Origin: Monocercomonoides exilis | Lineage: Eukaryota > Preaxostyla > Oxymonadida > Polymastigidae | DNA length: 64,000 bases | Assembly: GCA_001643675.2 (NCBI GenBank) | Contig: LSRY02000029.1 | Location: 1,054,001 to 1,118,000, forward strand | Reading direction: 5' to 3' | Shown here: in pieces, positions 1 through 11,800 of the stretch | Layout of the letters: each line of letters opens with the position of its first letter | Position numbering within the stretch: the first letter of the stretch is position 1 | Notes under the pieces: model-generated | What the model saw: only the letters and a program-made list of their open reading frames with translations | Told to the model about the DNA's origin: nothing | The model's database searches: none | Translations under genes and position numbers: made by a program

Positions 1-3000
1 AACCCCATATCGCCAGATCCTTCACAAATGGCTCTCCAAAGTTGATCAGGAACTGTGATTCACTTATCTGCGAGTCAAGATTTGTGCATTTCACAAACAC
101 ATCTCTTCCTTTCAGTGCAACATTCCCCTTGAATGTGATGTTCGACAGCACAAATGGCAAAGTCTTCTGTGCAATACTCTGTGATTTCAAAAACAACCCT
201 CCGCCTCTTCCAATGTTCGAGCAGAAACATTTTACCACATTCGTGTGGTTCATTTCCAGCTTTCCCCTCTCATTGAGGAGGGAAAACATTCCTCCTCCTT
301 CATTCGAGCTTGTCGATCCACATTCATCAATCGTTGAGTTCTCAATTATCAATCTCACTTCATTTGTCATATCACAGTAAAGCAATGAAGGGTCATTAAC
401 AACACTGTGTTTCACATTCAAAAATGAACATTGCTCAATTTAAATATTCCACATCTCTTCTGCATTATCATTCTCCATTCCAGAAATAACACTTTCACTC
501 ATTTCAATTGCACTTTTTCTGCTCAAAGAAATATCTTCAAATGACACATTATTCATTGTTGTCACACAATCAGCAGATATGCTCATAATCTCATGCATCG
601 TTGAGAATCCAGTTATCTTTGTCTTTTCAATCTCAACAATTTTTTTTGAAGCAGATATCAGCACAAATGACACTTCATCTTCAGCATTGTCACTCATGTG
701 AATTGAACATCCTGCAACACTCGTTTTGATTGCATCTGAGCCTGTGTGGATGAGGATGTTTGCCCCATTATTAAAGGTTGTTGGAATCAGCATCCCCACT
801 TCTTCAAATTGAACAATCCCTTTACATTCAATAACAGGATCCTCATCCCCTTCAAGTGATTGAATAAATTGGATTCTGTCTGATTCTCCATCTGTTCCTT
901 CAACCTTCATCCCACTCACACTCATTTCACTCCTCACATCACAAACACCTTGAATCGTCATTAGCTCAAGTGATGAATTGCTTCCACGATTCAGCCCATA
1001 ATCAACAGCCTTGCACGGAAGATTTGGAAATCCACACACAACCACATTGTTTCCTTCCTCGGCAACATTCACACTCGATCCCACAGATTTCCAAAAATAG
1101 ATAAGTGGAATTGCGCACTCTCTGTTTCCTTCATCATACCCTCTAATCGAGTCTTCGGTCAGCAACTTCAATCTATCTTTAACAAATGGAAGTGTTTCGT
1201 TTTTGATGCTCGTGATCAGAGACGGAGATGAAATAAATAAATCTTTTCCATATTTAGCATTGTTCGGCTTCTCAAATGAAAAAACAGGTGATGATATCAC
1301 AAACACTGCTTTTCCTTCTTCTTCTTGTTTCAGTATCTTCAGCATTATTCCTCCACCATATCCAACACTTCCCTCTTCATGTGGTGCTGTGCAACAATAA
1401 AACGAACACATATTTATCAAAAGATTCGTTTTCGAAGATGCCTCACAAAAGAGTGCTCCTCCCCCACACTCTTCTTCCTCTCCAACAACAGCACATCCTT
1501 CGAATGTGCAGTCATTTATTTCCACTTTGTAATCTTTTCCATCATTATCATCCCCACTGTTTGCAATGCAGATGCATCCTCCACTTCCCTTCGAACGAGT
1601 GATCGATGAAAATGTGCATCCTGACATCTCTTCAATAATCCCCTCGTGGCACTCAATAACACACCCATCCCAAAATGTGATTTCGGAAAAATCACTTTGA
1701 GTCATGTTTATCGAAGGCACACTTTCAGTATCCCCTTCAACAACAAATATCGATGAATCTCCAATTTTCATATTCTTTGATCCAAATTCACTCGCCTCCA
1801 CAACCCCTCCAACAGCCATCACAAATACTGTCCAAATAGACTCAGTGCCTCCTTCTATCCCACATTCATTCAGTGTGAGCTTCCCAGAATGGCACTCAAA
1901 CACACTTTCATGAAAGGTCAGCGATTTCTTCAAAGAAAATATAACTCCAGTCACAGACACTGGAACCGACTTTCTATCAATCCATTTTGTGTTCCCTCTT
2001 TCTGATCAGAGACTTCACACTTCATTTCATTCTCTTTTGATTCAATGTTCCATTCATTTTCAGTCAAGCTCAATTCTTCTTCAAAGACAAATGGATCGAG
2101 AATAGTAACATCCTTTTTCTTTCCTTCAAGGTGGAGTGACACTGCCTTCGAAATGGATAAACACGGAAACTCTTCAAATCCACACTTCGAGAAATCATGG
2201 CTCAGTGATCCTCCTCCCACAAACTCTGGCTCAGAAAAGTTGTTCCACAAATAGACACATAGTGGAATTGGGAATGATTCATCCCAATTTTCATATCCTT
2301 GCATCTTGCTCTTTGTTTCTAACGAAGCAGTCAATGAAGTGATCTTCCCACTTGTTGCAGTTGATTCCAAATTGAACGAGTCAACAAAAATGTCACTTCC
2401 CCATTTGGCCCTGTTCCCTTCAAATGATGATGAAATAAGAAACTCTGCATTTGTGTCTTTCACTTTCAGTCCAATCCCTCCTCCTCTCACTTGAGTAGTC
2501 GAGGCATAACAGTTTCTCACAACACCTCCATTCATTTTCAATGAATTCCCACTTCCAACTTCAACCATTATTCCCCCTCCAAACTCAGAAGCTTCACTTC
2601 CACATCCATCAACCGTGCATCCTTCAAAAGTTATCGAATATGACCCTTCACTCACACTCATCGGAGATGATCCTGCTGCTGTCCTCACAATGTTGCTGAA
2701 CGCACAGTTATCCAGAGACAGCGAAACAGATGATTCCTGGGAAAGTGATATCACACTTGCGGTGCTGAATGTTTGTCCCCGTCTCACATCTTGCATCTTC
2801 AACTCTCCCCCTTCCAGTTTCACAAGTGAGTTCTGAATGCTCCTCTCCTCTGAATGAGCTGCATCCATCGAAATACTCATTCTCTTCACATCCGTCAACC
2901 CACTTCCCTCGACCTCAAATAATCTGCATTGCCTGTTGTTTTCAAATGAGGTGTTGTGAACCACAGACAGATCACTCACTGCCAGTTTCCCTGTTCCAAC

Positions 3001-4818
3001 ACAAAACAGACTCAGTCCATTTCCCTCAAAATGTGTTTCAATAGATGAGCCAGCTGGAGAAACTCCATTCACAGTGATTGTTTTCTCCCCAATGTTAACT
3101 CCTTTGCCTTCTTCAACTGTTCCACTCAACACTTTGATTTCCTCCACAAATCCAACAATCATTTGGGAAAGGCAATGACTGATTGTGAGGCATGCACAAC
3201 TTTCATTCAATCCGCAGCTGAATGTGTCTTTTGCATTCTTTTGACTTTCCTTCGAAGCAACAAATCTGCTTCTTCCTCCTTTATTCGGAAACCAACCGCT
3301 TTTGTCAGTACCATAGGCATAGTATCTCACACCTGAAGTTCTTGTTGAATAACAGAAAACAATTTAGGAGTTTGTATTATTATCAAAAACATGAATATCA
3401 TTGCCATATGGAGCAGTATTGTTATGAAAAAAGCAAAACCACAAAAGATTTCCACTATATCCATTTGTCATAATACTAATTGCACCACCTCGATAATGTG
3501 AATGACACCCTTGAAAAAAACAATTTTTCAACACAATTCGATCGATTATACTCCAATGAACAAACCCTCCTCCGTCTGTACTTGTTGCATCATTCCCACT
3601 GCAATTTTGAAAAAAACAGTTTAATACACAATCTATTGTTTTTGTTGTTTTTGAACTTATTACTATCAATCCTCCACCATCATTTCCAGACCATCCATCT
3701 TTGAACAAACAATTATTTACAATCACTTGAATTTTCATTCCTTCTATTTCTGCACTTGCACCTCCTTTATCATTTGATGACAAGCAAAAACATTCAACAA
3801 ATGTGGAATGCTCAACTGTAAATTCTGCAATATTCAAAGCGAATATTCCTCCTCCTCTTGTTGAAGTTGCATTACATTTCGCAAATGATGAATTCTCAAC
3901 AGTCAGCGTCGCACTCGAATTGTCATGAACGTACAGTGCCCCACCACATGGAGCAGAGCATTCATTCCATTCAGCATTCTTATATGTTTGTGTCTCGGTG
4001 GTTACATTTCGCACAGTGTTTTTCATCTTCCGATCCGCTCTTTCATTCTGAACAAATGTGCAATTTTTGCAAGAAAATGCAATAGATCTTTTAGTTCCAC
4101 TTACAATTCCTCCCTCCAGCACGTTCATTGAATTTTTAACTCGGCAATTATCCATAATGCTCAATTTTATCTTTGGTACTTTTTCAATAAATATCTTTTC
4201 TGTTAAGTAATATTTCTTTGTGATATTCGCAAATTCGCAGTTTTGAATGCATTCAAAACTTCCTGAACCATCTCTCAGAAAACTTCCTCCATTCCCGCAA
4301 AATACAACATCCTCAAACTCACTGTTTCTCACAAATAACGAAGACAAATCACCCCCGTCCATCTTCACCACACTCCCCATTAATTTACGTTTCGGACCAT
4401 TTCCAACAACCAAAGTCGTGTTTATAAGCGAGCATATCCCTTCATTCGTCATATAATTCCCATTCCACTCATTATTTCTCACAAATACACACCCATTAAC
4501 CTGTAGCAATGACCCTGATCTAACTTCAAACGCTACAGAACAATCCGGCTTTTCTAACAGCATTCCTTTCAACTCAACTGACGAATTGTGCATTTTACAG
4601 AGCATTTGACCAACACTTCTCTTCCCAAAAATACCACTCTTCTCCATTCCACTAACATAGAAAGCGTCATATTCATTTCTCAATCTATCATTTCTGTCTT
4701 TGCCACAAATGGCTGACAACAAACATACAAGAAAAATGAAGTGAATCATAGTTCCAATGAAGATAATGGGTTTATGAACCCATATTTTTGATGATGATTC
4801 CATTATCTTGTGGTGCAT
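1..4818 (-). pseudogene. Decayed giant Pmp-like beta-helix surface protein, 5' part
   Basis: Read on the minus strand from an ATG at 4818, this begins with a hydrophobic stretch (about residues 18-40) that suits a signal peptide or anchor. It then has Pmp-like beta-helix repeats (GGAL, GGGI and GGG motifs, FxxN-like turns, many Asn-Cys pairs). It resembles the intact gene at 33493-45759, including hydrophobic joints such as IPLCVYLW and IPLIYFW followed by a CG...PC motif. The frame is broken three times: TAA at 3364-3366, a one-base frameshift near 1990-2000 (the upstream frame ends at TGA 1951-1953), and TAA at 440-442. Protein similarity continues past each break (for example IVFCYS after the first and IEQCSF after the last), so these are lesions in one gene. 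The C-terminal half lies beyond the left edge. A recoded TAA is less likely, because TAA ends other genes here. The family call is firm; loss of function is inferred. Confidence 0.75.
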
Positions 4819-5819
4819 CAAAAAACATTATTTCCTGCACCATTTCCATTTTCTAAATCCAATTCTCTGCTTTTATTTTCATTTCTCTGAATCATTCTAT
4901 TTTTACATCAATTTTCTGAAAATGTCATTTTTTATGAATTTCCTCTATTTTTCTTCAATTTTTCAAATCTCATCTTTCTTTAGATATTTTGTTTAAATTA
5001 AGTGCATCATCTCTTCTTCTCCTTTTTCGTATAATTGCTTTCCTTCATTTGATATCTCCATATTTTCTTCGATTGATTTCAAAGATTTTTGAAAATACAA
5101 AAAGAAATAAAAAATATCTAAAAAAGTTGAAAATTCAAATACTAAGTAATAATTCTGAATGTTTCAAAACTGCATATTATTATTTTGCTTCATTCAGTTA
5201 AATTTGCATCAACCCTTAACCTTGTCTTCAAAATCCTCCCTTTCTTGTACGTCTTTCTGTTGGAATTCTTTGTTCCTTTTTTTCAATGAATAAATTTATT
5301 TTTGTTGTCAGATCCTCTGTTCTTTCTCTTTTCTGATTTTTCTTCGATTGTTTCTTCAAGTTATCCTTGTTTTACTCTCTTCTATTTATTTTCAACTTTT
5401 TGAGTCTTTCTTCTTTGCTATAATTAGTATTTTCTGTCAATTTTTGCATTTTCCTTATGATTCAAATTTCCAATGAATTTTTGAATCAATATCATTTCAT
5501 AGTATTCTTGACAAGTATTCCAATGAAATTATGTCTTTTGCTTGTGCTATTCTATCGCTTCAAAAATACCTCAATTCAGCATTTTCCTTCCTTAGAAAAA
5601 TACAGGAAATTGCTTTTTCCTCCGAATCAGTTGAGATTTGGAGAATGATCATTCATAACTGCTCTTTCAAAGAAATTAATTTTCCATTAGCCATTTCCTC
5701 TATTGCAGTGTTTCATTACCGCAGTTTCATTTCATTCATGAGGAATCGATGAGTTTCTGAGATTAAACGAACAAAATAATCCATTTCCCTGATAATTTAA
5801 CAAAGATCATAAAAACATA
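4819..5819. other. AT-rich intergenic region
   Basis: About 1 kb of T-rich DNA between the 5' end of the beta-helix pseudogene and the transposon. I found no long reading frame, RNA gene or clear repeat. It would hold the promoter of the leftward gene, but I recognise no core element. Confidence 0.5.
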
Positions 5820-5821
5820 TA

Positions 5822-5859
5822 GGGTGATTTATTAACCCGAATATTTTTTTTAACCCGAA
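5822..5859 (+). repeat. Left terminal inverted repeat of the transposon
   Basis: It starts GGGTGATTTATTAACCCG directly after a TA and contains two AACCCGAA boxes 18 bp apart. It matches the reverse complement of the right end with only a few differences. Confidence 0.88.
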
Positions 5860-5979
5860 TATTCTTTTTAAAAATAAGTTTAATCAACCCACTTTTTTTA
5901 TTTTTTATATTGTTTTCAGTATATAAGGAAAAATCAATGACTGAAATTCCAGATAAAATCACTATTCCTAATCTCTGAT

Positions 5980-5997
5980 GGGGGGGGGGGGGGGGGG
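5980..5997 (+). repeat. Run of 18 guanines
   Basis: An uninterrupted G18 run inside the transposon, between the left inverted repeat and the transposase. It is very unlike the surrounding AT-rich sequence. No coding role is visible. It may be polymorphic in length or an assembly-sensitive site. Confidence 0.9.
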
Positions 5998-6165
5998 TTA
6001 GCTCCTCCATCTCTGATTGGTGCCTCCCCTGAGGAGATTAGGTAATAGCAAGGGGTATTAAAAAGTTAGAATTTGGTCGAAAAAATTTTTTTTATTTTTT
6101 TTATCATTTAAAAAAAATTTTTTTTTAAAAAATCAAAAAAGATCATTACCAGAATTTTTTTTGAA

Positions 6166-7762
6166 ATGAGTGTTGTCGAAAATAAAAAACAACAAGGATT
6201 AAAGAAAATTAGAAGTTTGATGAGATCCTTTCAATATCCGCATATTGAAAGTAGTTTAGAACGAGTTACAACAATTGTCGCAAATGGAGAAGCTCGGGTT
6301 GCAGATGCTACAAACATGAAAGAATTTACTCGCTCTGCAATTGATAGGGCAGTCACAGCTGTGGAAAAAGGAAGGAAGGCAGGGAAAAATGGAAGACTAG
6401 AATTATTCAATCAGGAATAAAAGGAAACTATATTTGGAGTGCTTAAAATCGAATGTGAAAGTGGAACAAGTTACAATGCTGCGCAAATGAGGAAATTAGT
6501 TTGTTACAATTTTTAATTTGTTGTATTTATCTATTTTTTATATATTCAGATGAACACTATTATCAATGATAGGAAAAAAGACGACTTCGATGAAGAAGAT
6601 GAAGAGGTGAACATTTCCAAAGCATATCCCTATCAATACACCAAAAGGAATCCCGAGCTTAAGGCTTCACATCCTCGAAACGTCGACATCCAAACACTCT
6701 CTGCATCAAATCAACAAACTCTTCTTCCATTTTTCACTCTTCTACAAAACCTTCATGATAATCATCATTATTCTAACTCTCTCATCTTTAATATTGATGA
6801 ATTCTCTCTTCGACTCTCTGATTCTTTCTCGACTCTTGTTTTCCATCCTTCCGACATGCCTGCCGGTTTCTCCAAAACACCAATGAACATGCCGAATGCA
6901 ACTCTCGTCGTTGCAGCTGCAGCTGATGGTTACTCACTAAAAAGCGTCGTTCTGTGGCCTTGTCGGAAACTGCCAGATGAACTGCGCCTTGTTCTGAGTT
7001 CGCAGTTGGATGTTTGGGGTGAAAATGAAGGCTGGATGACTGAAGCGCTATTCCTCAAATATGCTGAAGAAGTGTTGCTTCCAGGGATCACACAAAGAAG
7101 AGAAACTTCGAAGAGGAGTGATGAACGTTGCCTACTCCTTCTTGATTCGCATTCATCGAGAGCGCAGCCTGACTTATGGAAAAGGTTTGCCGATTCTTCA
7201 ATAGATGTCGTCACCTTCGTGCCCCATACAACTCACATCGCACAGCCTTTGGATCGTGGAGTGTTTATTGTTTTTAAAAAGACAATAAATGCTAATTATG
7301 AAGCGCCTTCTTCTTCTTCTGTTGTTTTGCGACGAGAAGCACTGGCTGATGTGCTTCCACAAGCTTTGCAAACTTCTTTGTTTCCTTCAACGATCAAATC
7401 ATCGTTTGCGAAGAGCGGAGTACTGTCACATCAGTGGCACGAAGTGTTAGCCAAGCTGCCAAAAGAACCTTCCGTGACTCTGAAGAAAAGAACAAAAAGA
7501 TTTGATTATTTTGGAAAATTAATTACTGATGAAGAATTTTTATTAGAATATAAAAAAAGAAAAGGATGAAAGAAAAGAGTCAAAAAATGAAGAAATAGAT
7601 AATGAAGAAATTGAAAAGGCTTTGTTTGAAGATGAAAAACCGAAAAAAAGAAAATTCAACCCATTGAAAATTTGAAATGATGATTTTTCTGATGATGAAA
7701 AAAAAGAAAGAAATACTCGAAAAATTGTGAAACGAGAGCTTGTTGATTATATTTATTATTAA
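6166..7762 (+). pseudogene. DDE_1 (pogo/Tigger-like) transposase, damaged
   Basis: Two exons appear. 6166-6498 encodes a basic N-terminal region, and 6550-7569 encodes the catalytic core. They are joined by a 51-nt intron (GTTTGT...TTCAG, 6499-6549) that keeps frame. The core has the acidic triad of the DDE_1 family: Asp in NIDEF (residue 83 of the second exon), Asp in LLLLDSHSS (199) and Asp in QPLDRGVF (235), about 35 residues between the last two. Damage: TAA at 6418-6420 splits the N-terminal DNA-binding part, whose reading continues after it. The core frame ends at a TGA at 7567-7569, while an acidic/basic tail continues one base out of frame, with a further TGA, to about 7762. The flanking inverted repeats make its identity secure. 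Loss of activity is inferred from the lesions. Confidence 0.85.
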
Positions 7763-7820
7763 TATTTTTTAAAAACGAAATCAATTCACAATACACAAAA
7801 ATAAATTCATTTATTTTTTG

Positions 7821-7860
7821 TTCGGGTTTTCAAAAAAATATTCGGGTTTATAAATCACCC
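7821..7860 (-). repeat. Right terminal inverted repeat of the transposon
   Basis: Reverse complement begins GGGTGATTTATAAACCCG and is followed by a second AACCCGAA box. It is followed on the plus strand by TA at 7861-7862, matching the TA at the left end. Confidence 0.88.
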
Positions 7861-7862
7861 TA

Positions 7863-8807
7863 TCTAACAATTGTTTTGATAAACGAAAAAACCCCAAGTA
7901 TTCAATTCCTTTGTTGTTTAAGTTGTCGTTAATGTGGAGCATGTTTTCACTTCAAATCCTGATTCTGAACGATTTTTATTTCTTTTTCATTTTTTGTACA
8001 ACAAAAATATTTTTGTGGGACAATCATTTTGTTTGAGTGTTTATTTTCACTTATGAATGAACTGCCAGTAAAATATGTTAATCTGGAAATTATTTTCAAT
8101 TTTTCCTTTTTGTGTTTAACATTAATAATGCCATTAAACCAGCTTTGGAAATGTTAAAAAGCAATAATGAAGAATTGGAATGATATTTTTTTGCTTAATA
8201 AATAATTGTTCCACTCAATATCTTCTTTCATTTTTCTCATTATTTTCCCACCCCCAATTTTCTTCAAGATAATACATGAGAATGTCAAACTGAAAATGAT
8301 ATGATCGAGAAGAAGTTTGAAACAAAATTTAGTTTTTTCTTTTAAAAAAACATTCACTTAAATTAAAAGGTGAGATTCACCGATAAATAATTTATTGTTT
8401 TCTGAAATATTTTCTTGAAATAATAAATATTCTATTGAAATTTTTATTTTTAAAATGAAAGTCTTTTTGGTGAATGATGTCAAAAAATAATTCTAATTAA
8501 ATTCATTTTCTCAAGTTTGTCCGTTGTAATAAGCTTCCAAAAAGTTAATTTTTTCCTATTACAAAAAAACGCAGTTCATTTTGAATTGCAAAGTTGTTGT
8601 GTTGGAATCAGCAAAAGGATTCAGAAAAGAAATAATTGATTAACAATAACAATATAGAAAAAAATACAATATTGGCTTTTATGAACAAAAAGAAGCAATT
8701 CTATAAATATACTCATCGCATCTTCATGAAAATAACAATGCTAATTATTAAAAGGTAAAGAATGTTTTCTAATTCAATCTAATCTGAAAAAAAAATAATA
8801 ATTCTCT
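7863..8807. other. AT-rich intergenic region
   Basis: About 0.95 kb between the transposon and the 3' end of the giant leftward gene. Short minus-strand frames exist but have Phe/Lys/Ile-rich composition typical of random AT-rich DNA. I see no RNA gene or repeat. Confidence 0.5.
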
Positions 8808-11800
8808 CTAATTTTCAGCAGGTGCATCGACCTCCTTCACGACAGAGCCCAAACTGTCGCTCATGATCAAAATCGAGAACCGGCGTGAGGTTTCATAGTT
8901 AGCTCTCCCTGAAACATAAGAACTGATATTCGTGCTCTTGTTCACAGACGCGTAGTCAAAGCACCCACGCAAATCAGTGAACCCATCCTTCACAAACGCC
9001 CCACTTTCACCACCTTGTTTTCCATACACCTTCACATACACCCCAGGCACAGGCCGATGAGTGAACTCCTCCTTCACAACGAGTCTTCCGGTCTCCTCAA
9101 ACAACTCTACATCCATGCCGCAGTTGAATAGCGCATCCGAGCGACTCTTTCCTTCATATTCTACCTCAACAAACACATTCTGCCGCTGCAGTTCGTCTGG
9201 CACAGGCACAACAACACTCCGAGCAAGATGAGTGGAAGAAGAAGAAGAAGAAGAAGAAGAAGAAGAAGAAGACGAGGAAGAAGCTGAATTCGATTCTTCA
9301 AAAGAAAATTCAATTTGCTTTGGCTTTACAATCGAAAAAGCCTTTGCTGAATCTTTTCCTTTCATAAACGGCTTCGTACTAAACAGACTTTCAATGTCCA
9401 CTCTATAGAACTTTATTTTTCCTGTTTTTTCCTTCCCATTCTGTTGTTGTAAAGTAATTGTATTTGCCTTTGCATCAATCACCATTTCCACTGTTGCCTC
9501 AACCGTCTTTGACTCTACCAGTTGTCGCTGTCTTTTACTCTCTCGTTCGGCCTCATTCTCAACAAGAATATCCTTCTTTCTCCCTCCTTTCTCTTCTTTC
9601 TCTTCTTCCTCTCTCTTCTCCTTCTCCTTCTCCTTCTCCCTCTGCTCTGCCGCAAACATCTTGTCCACCTCCTTGATCTGCTCATTCAGATGATCAAACA
9701 TCAGCTTCCATCGTGGAATTGAACAGTTTCTGTGTTTCTCAGCCACTCGTCGTGCTACAGTCAATCTTGGTGCTTCCATCGTTTCTTCTCCACATTTCCC
9801 GCTCTTTTTCACAGGAAGGGCACTTTCAGGGTTTGTCATGTCCAGATATGCACTCATGTAGTCATATTGAAGTTTCATTTCCATTTCATTCTCATTTTCT
9901 CTCTTTTGTTTTGTCGATCCGCTGGCTGAAGCAGATTCCATGCCGATTGTATCAAACAGTGCGCGCGCCTCATCTAATCTGTCCTGCAGCAAGAGATAGT
10001 ACGTCAACACCAGTTTTTCTCCATCACCTAAAAGTGAAGAACCAGACATCTCAGGCATCCATTGAGAATATCCATTGTATTCTTCATCTCTTTCAATATC
10101 TGCGTCACTCTCAAAAAGAGAAGATGAAGCATAAGCAGCGGCTGCACCATGTGCCAAGTAGATCAGATACTTTCTGTACTGCCGAGCAAGATTCGCATTT
10201 GGTATGCGTTCTTTCTCCTCTCCAAACAAGAAGGTGCGTGGATTGATCAGTGGGCGATACTCTAATACACGAAAAGCTCCTCTTGTCACGGGATTCTTCA
10301 CGAATATTGGAGACAGCACAGTCGCAAAGCTTGGCAATCGGATTTCGATTTCCTTTGAGACGAACGGATCGCACAAATACCTTTGCACAGCAGTAGCTGG
10401 CCCAAGGTGCTTCATAGAATACGAATAGACCTTTTCATTGTACACACCGCGGCGCATCAGAACAGCTATCACAGCATCAAATACATCCTTATCTCGCAAT
10501 CGCCACGCAATCATCGATAAATCCACATCTGCTCGGTGCAAATTCTCCTTCTCCAGAAACTCGAGTAACACTTCTTTCTCTGCCTCCTGAGACACATACG
10601 CCCAATCTCTTCGCTCCGGCTGCGCAGTGGCGTGCTCTGCCACAAGCACCTTATGTCCTCCTTCTCGGCTGCAGCACATGTAATGCCCTCTCATTGCAAC
10701 TTGCGCTGGATAGTGAACAAAAGCACCGCCTCGTGGGAAGTAGAACGAATATGACAGCGTCTTCGTGCCATATGCTCCCAGAACAACGCTCTGTGTCTTC
10801 GTCATGCTTCCTCTCAGCAACGGGATCGAACCGGCTGGCACTTGCATGAGCACTTCCACCGACCTCTGTGTGGCTGTTGTGTTCGTTAGCACCACATCGC
10901 ACATATATACTCGCCCAGCATATAATTTCTCCCAGTCCACATACTTCCTTGTTTTTCTCCCTTCCTCGTTCACCTCCCATTCCTCTGCCATGTCGCACAC
11001 AAACTCTTGCACCAGAACCTGCTTCATCTGTACAATTTTTCCTTTGCCTTTTTCTTCCTGCTTTTCTGTTCTCATTGATTCTCTTTCTAGCGCTGAATCT
11101 TCTTTTCCTTCCTCAACCGCCTCCATCTCCTTCACATAAAGCAGAGCTGCTGTGTTTTCACTCGAAATAGAAGCACTTGCTCTTCCACCGCTCATTTGAA
11201 TCGCCTTCTCAACTGAAACAGGGCGCAGTGAAACATCGGTCAACGCTGCAGCAAACGCCGCAGAGGTAAAAGAGTTAGCGCAATCCAAAATATTTGCAGA
11301 TACAAAAGGAACGCAATTTGCACAATCAGATGCGTCAGTTCCTATTCCATCTGCCATGCACCCAAAGAGATATTTTGCATAATCCAAGAAGAACTCGTTC
11401 CATCCAACGAGTGGATCATCTCTATTAGCCACGCGATGGTATTGGTTCTCGCGGTATTCTTTTGTATTCTCAACTTGTTGGAACTTTGCAACCGGAGCTA
11501 TCTCTTCCTCTTCGGCATCATAGTCATAATGCACATTCTGCACTGCCATCTTCATCTTCATTGGCATTGGTGACGGGGCTGCTGAACAACAAGCAGGAGC
11601 CGCAAAGTTCATACTTCGACTTTGAACGCTCCGCATTAACGTTCGCGGTGCGAATCCAAATCCCACACCAATCGGAGCTTTCGGAGCCGCTTCGCGCCTG
11701 AGGCTTGTATCAAGCATCAATTCAGGTCCAGTTCCTCCACCACGCAAGCGGAGCACAAGATCCAATGTTGCTTTGTTTTTGATGTTGTAATGACCCATCG

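Larger units (their letters stand above)
5822..7860 (+). mobile_element. pogo/Tc1-mariner-like DNA transposon (about 2.04 kb)
   Basis: The ends are inverted repeats beginning GGGTGATTTAT(T/A)AACCCG on both sides. They are flanked by TA at 5820-5821 and TA at 7861-7862, the target duplication expected of the Tc1/mariner/pogo superfamily. Each end carries two copies of AACCCGAA: at 5834-5841 and 5852-5859 on the left, and on the opposite strand at 7841-7848 and 7821-7828 on the right. The outer copies sit 12 bp from each tip, a symmetry typical of transposase binding sites. Inside lies one split DDE transposase gene on the plus strand. The near-identity of the tips points to fairly recent insertion, although the transposase is damaged, so this copy is probably non-autonomous. 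Confidence 0.88.

Noticed and set aside
440-6420. Three in-frame TAA codons (440-442, 3364-3366, 6418-6420) as evidence for TAA = Gln, as reported for the oxymonad Streblomastix.
   Set aside because: TAA ends nadE, the importin-like gene and others at sensible places, and TAG ends the giant ubiquitin-containing gene and the BAR gene. The long intact frames contain no TAA or TAG. The affected genes also carry frameshifts, so decay explains them better.
8154-8357. Small minus-strand frame as a gene.
   Set aside because: Phe/Lys/Ile-rich, random-looking composition, no splice or start context, and no family features.
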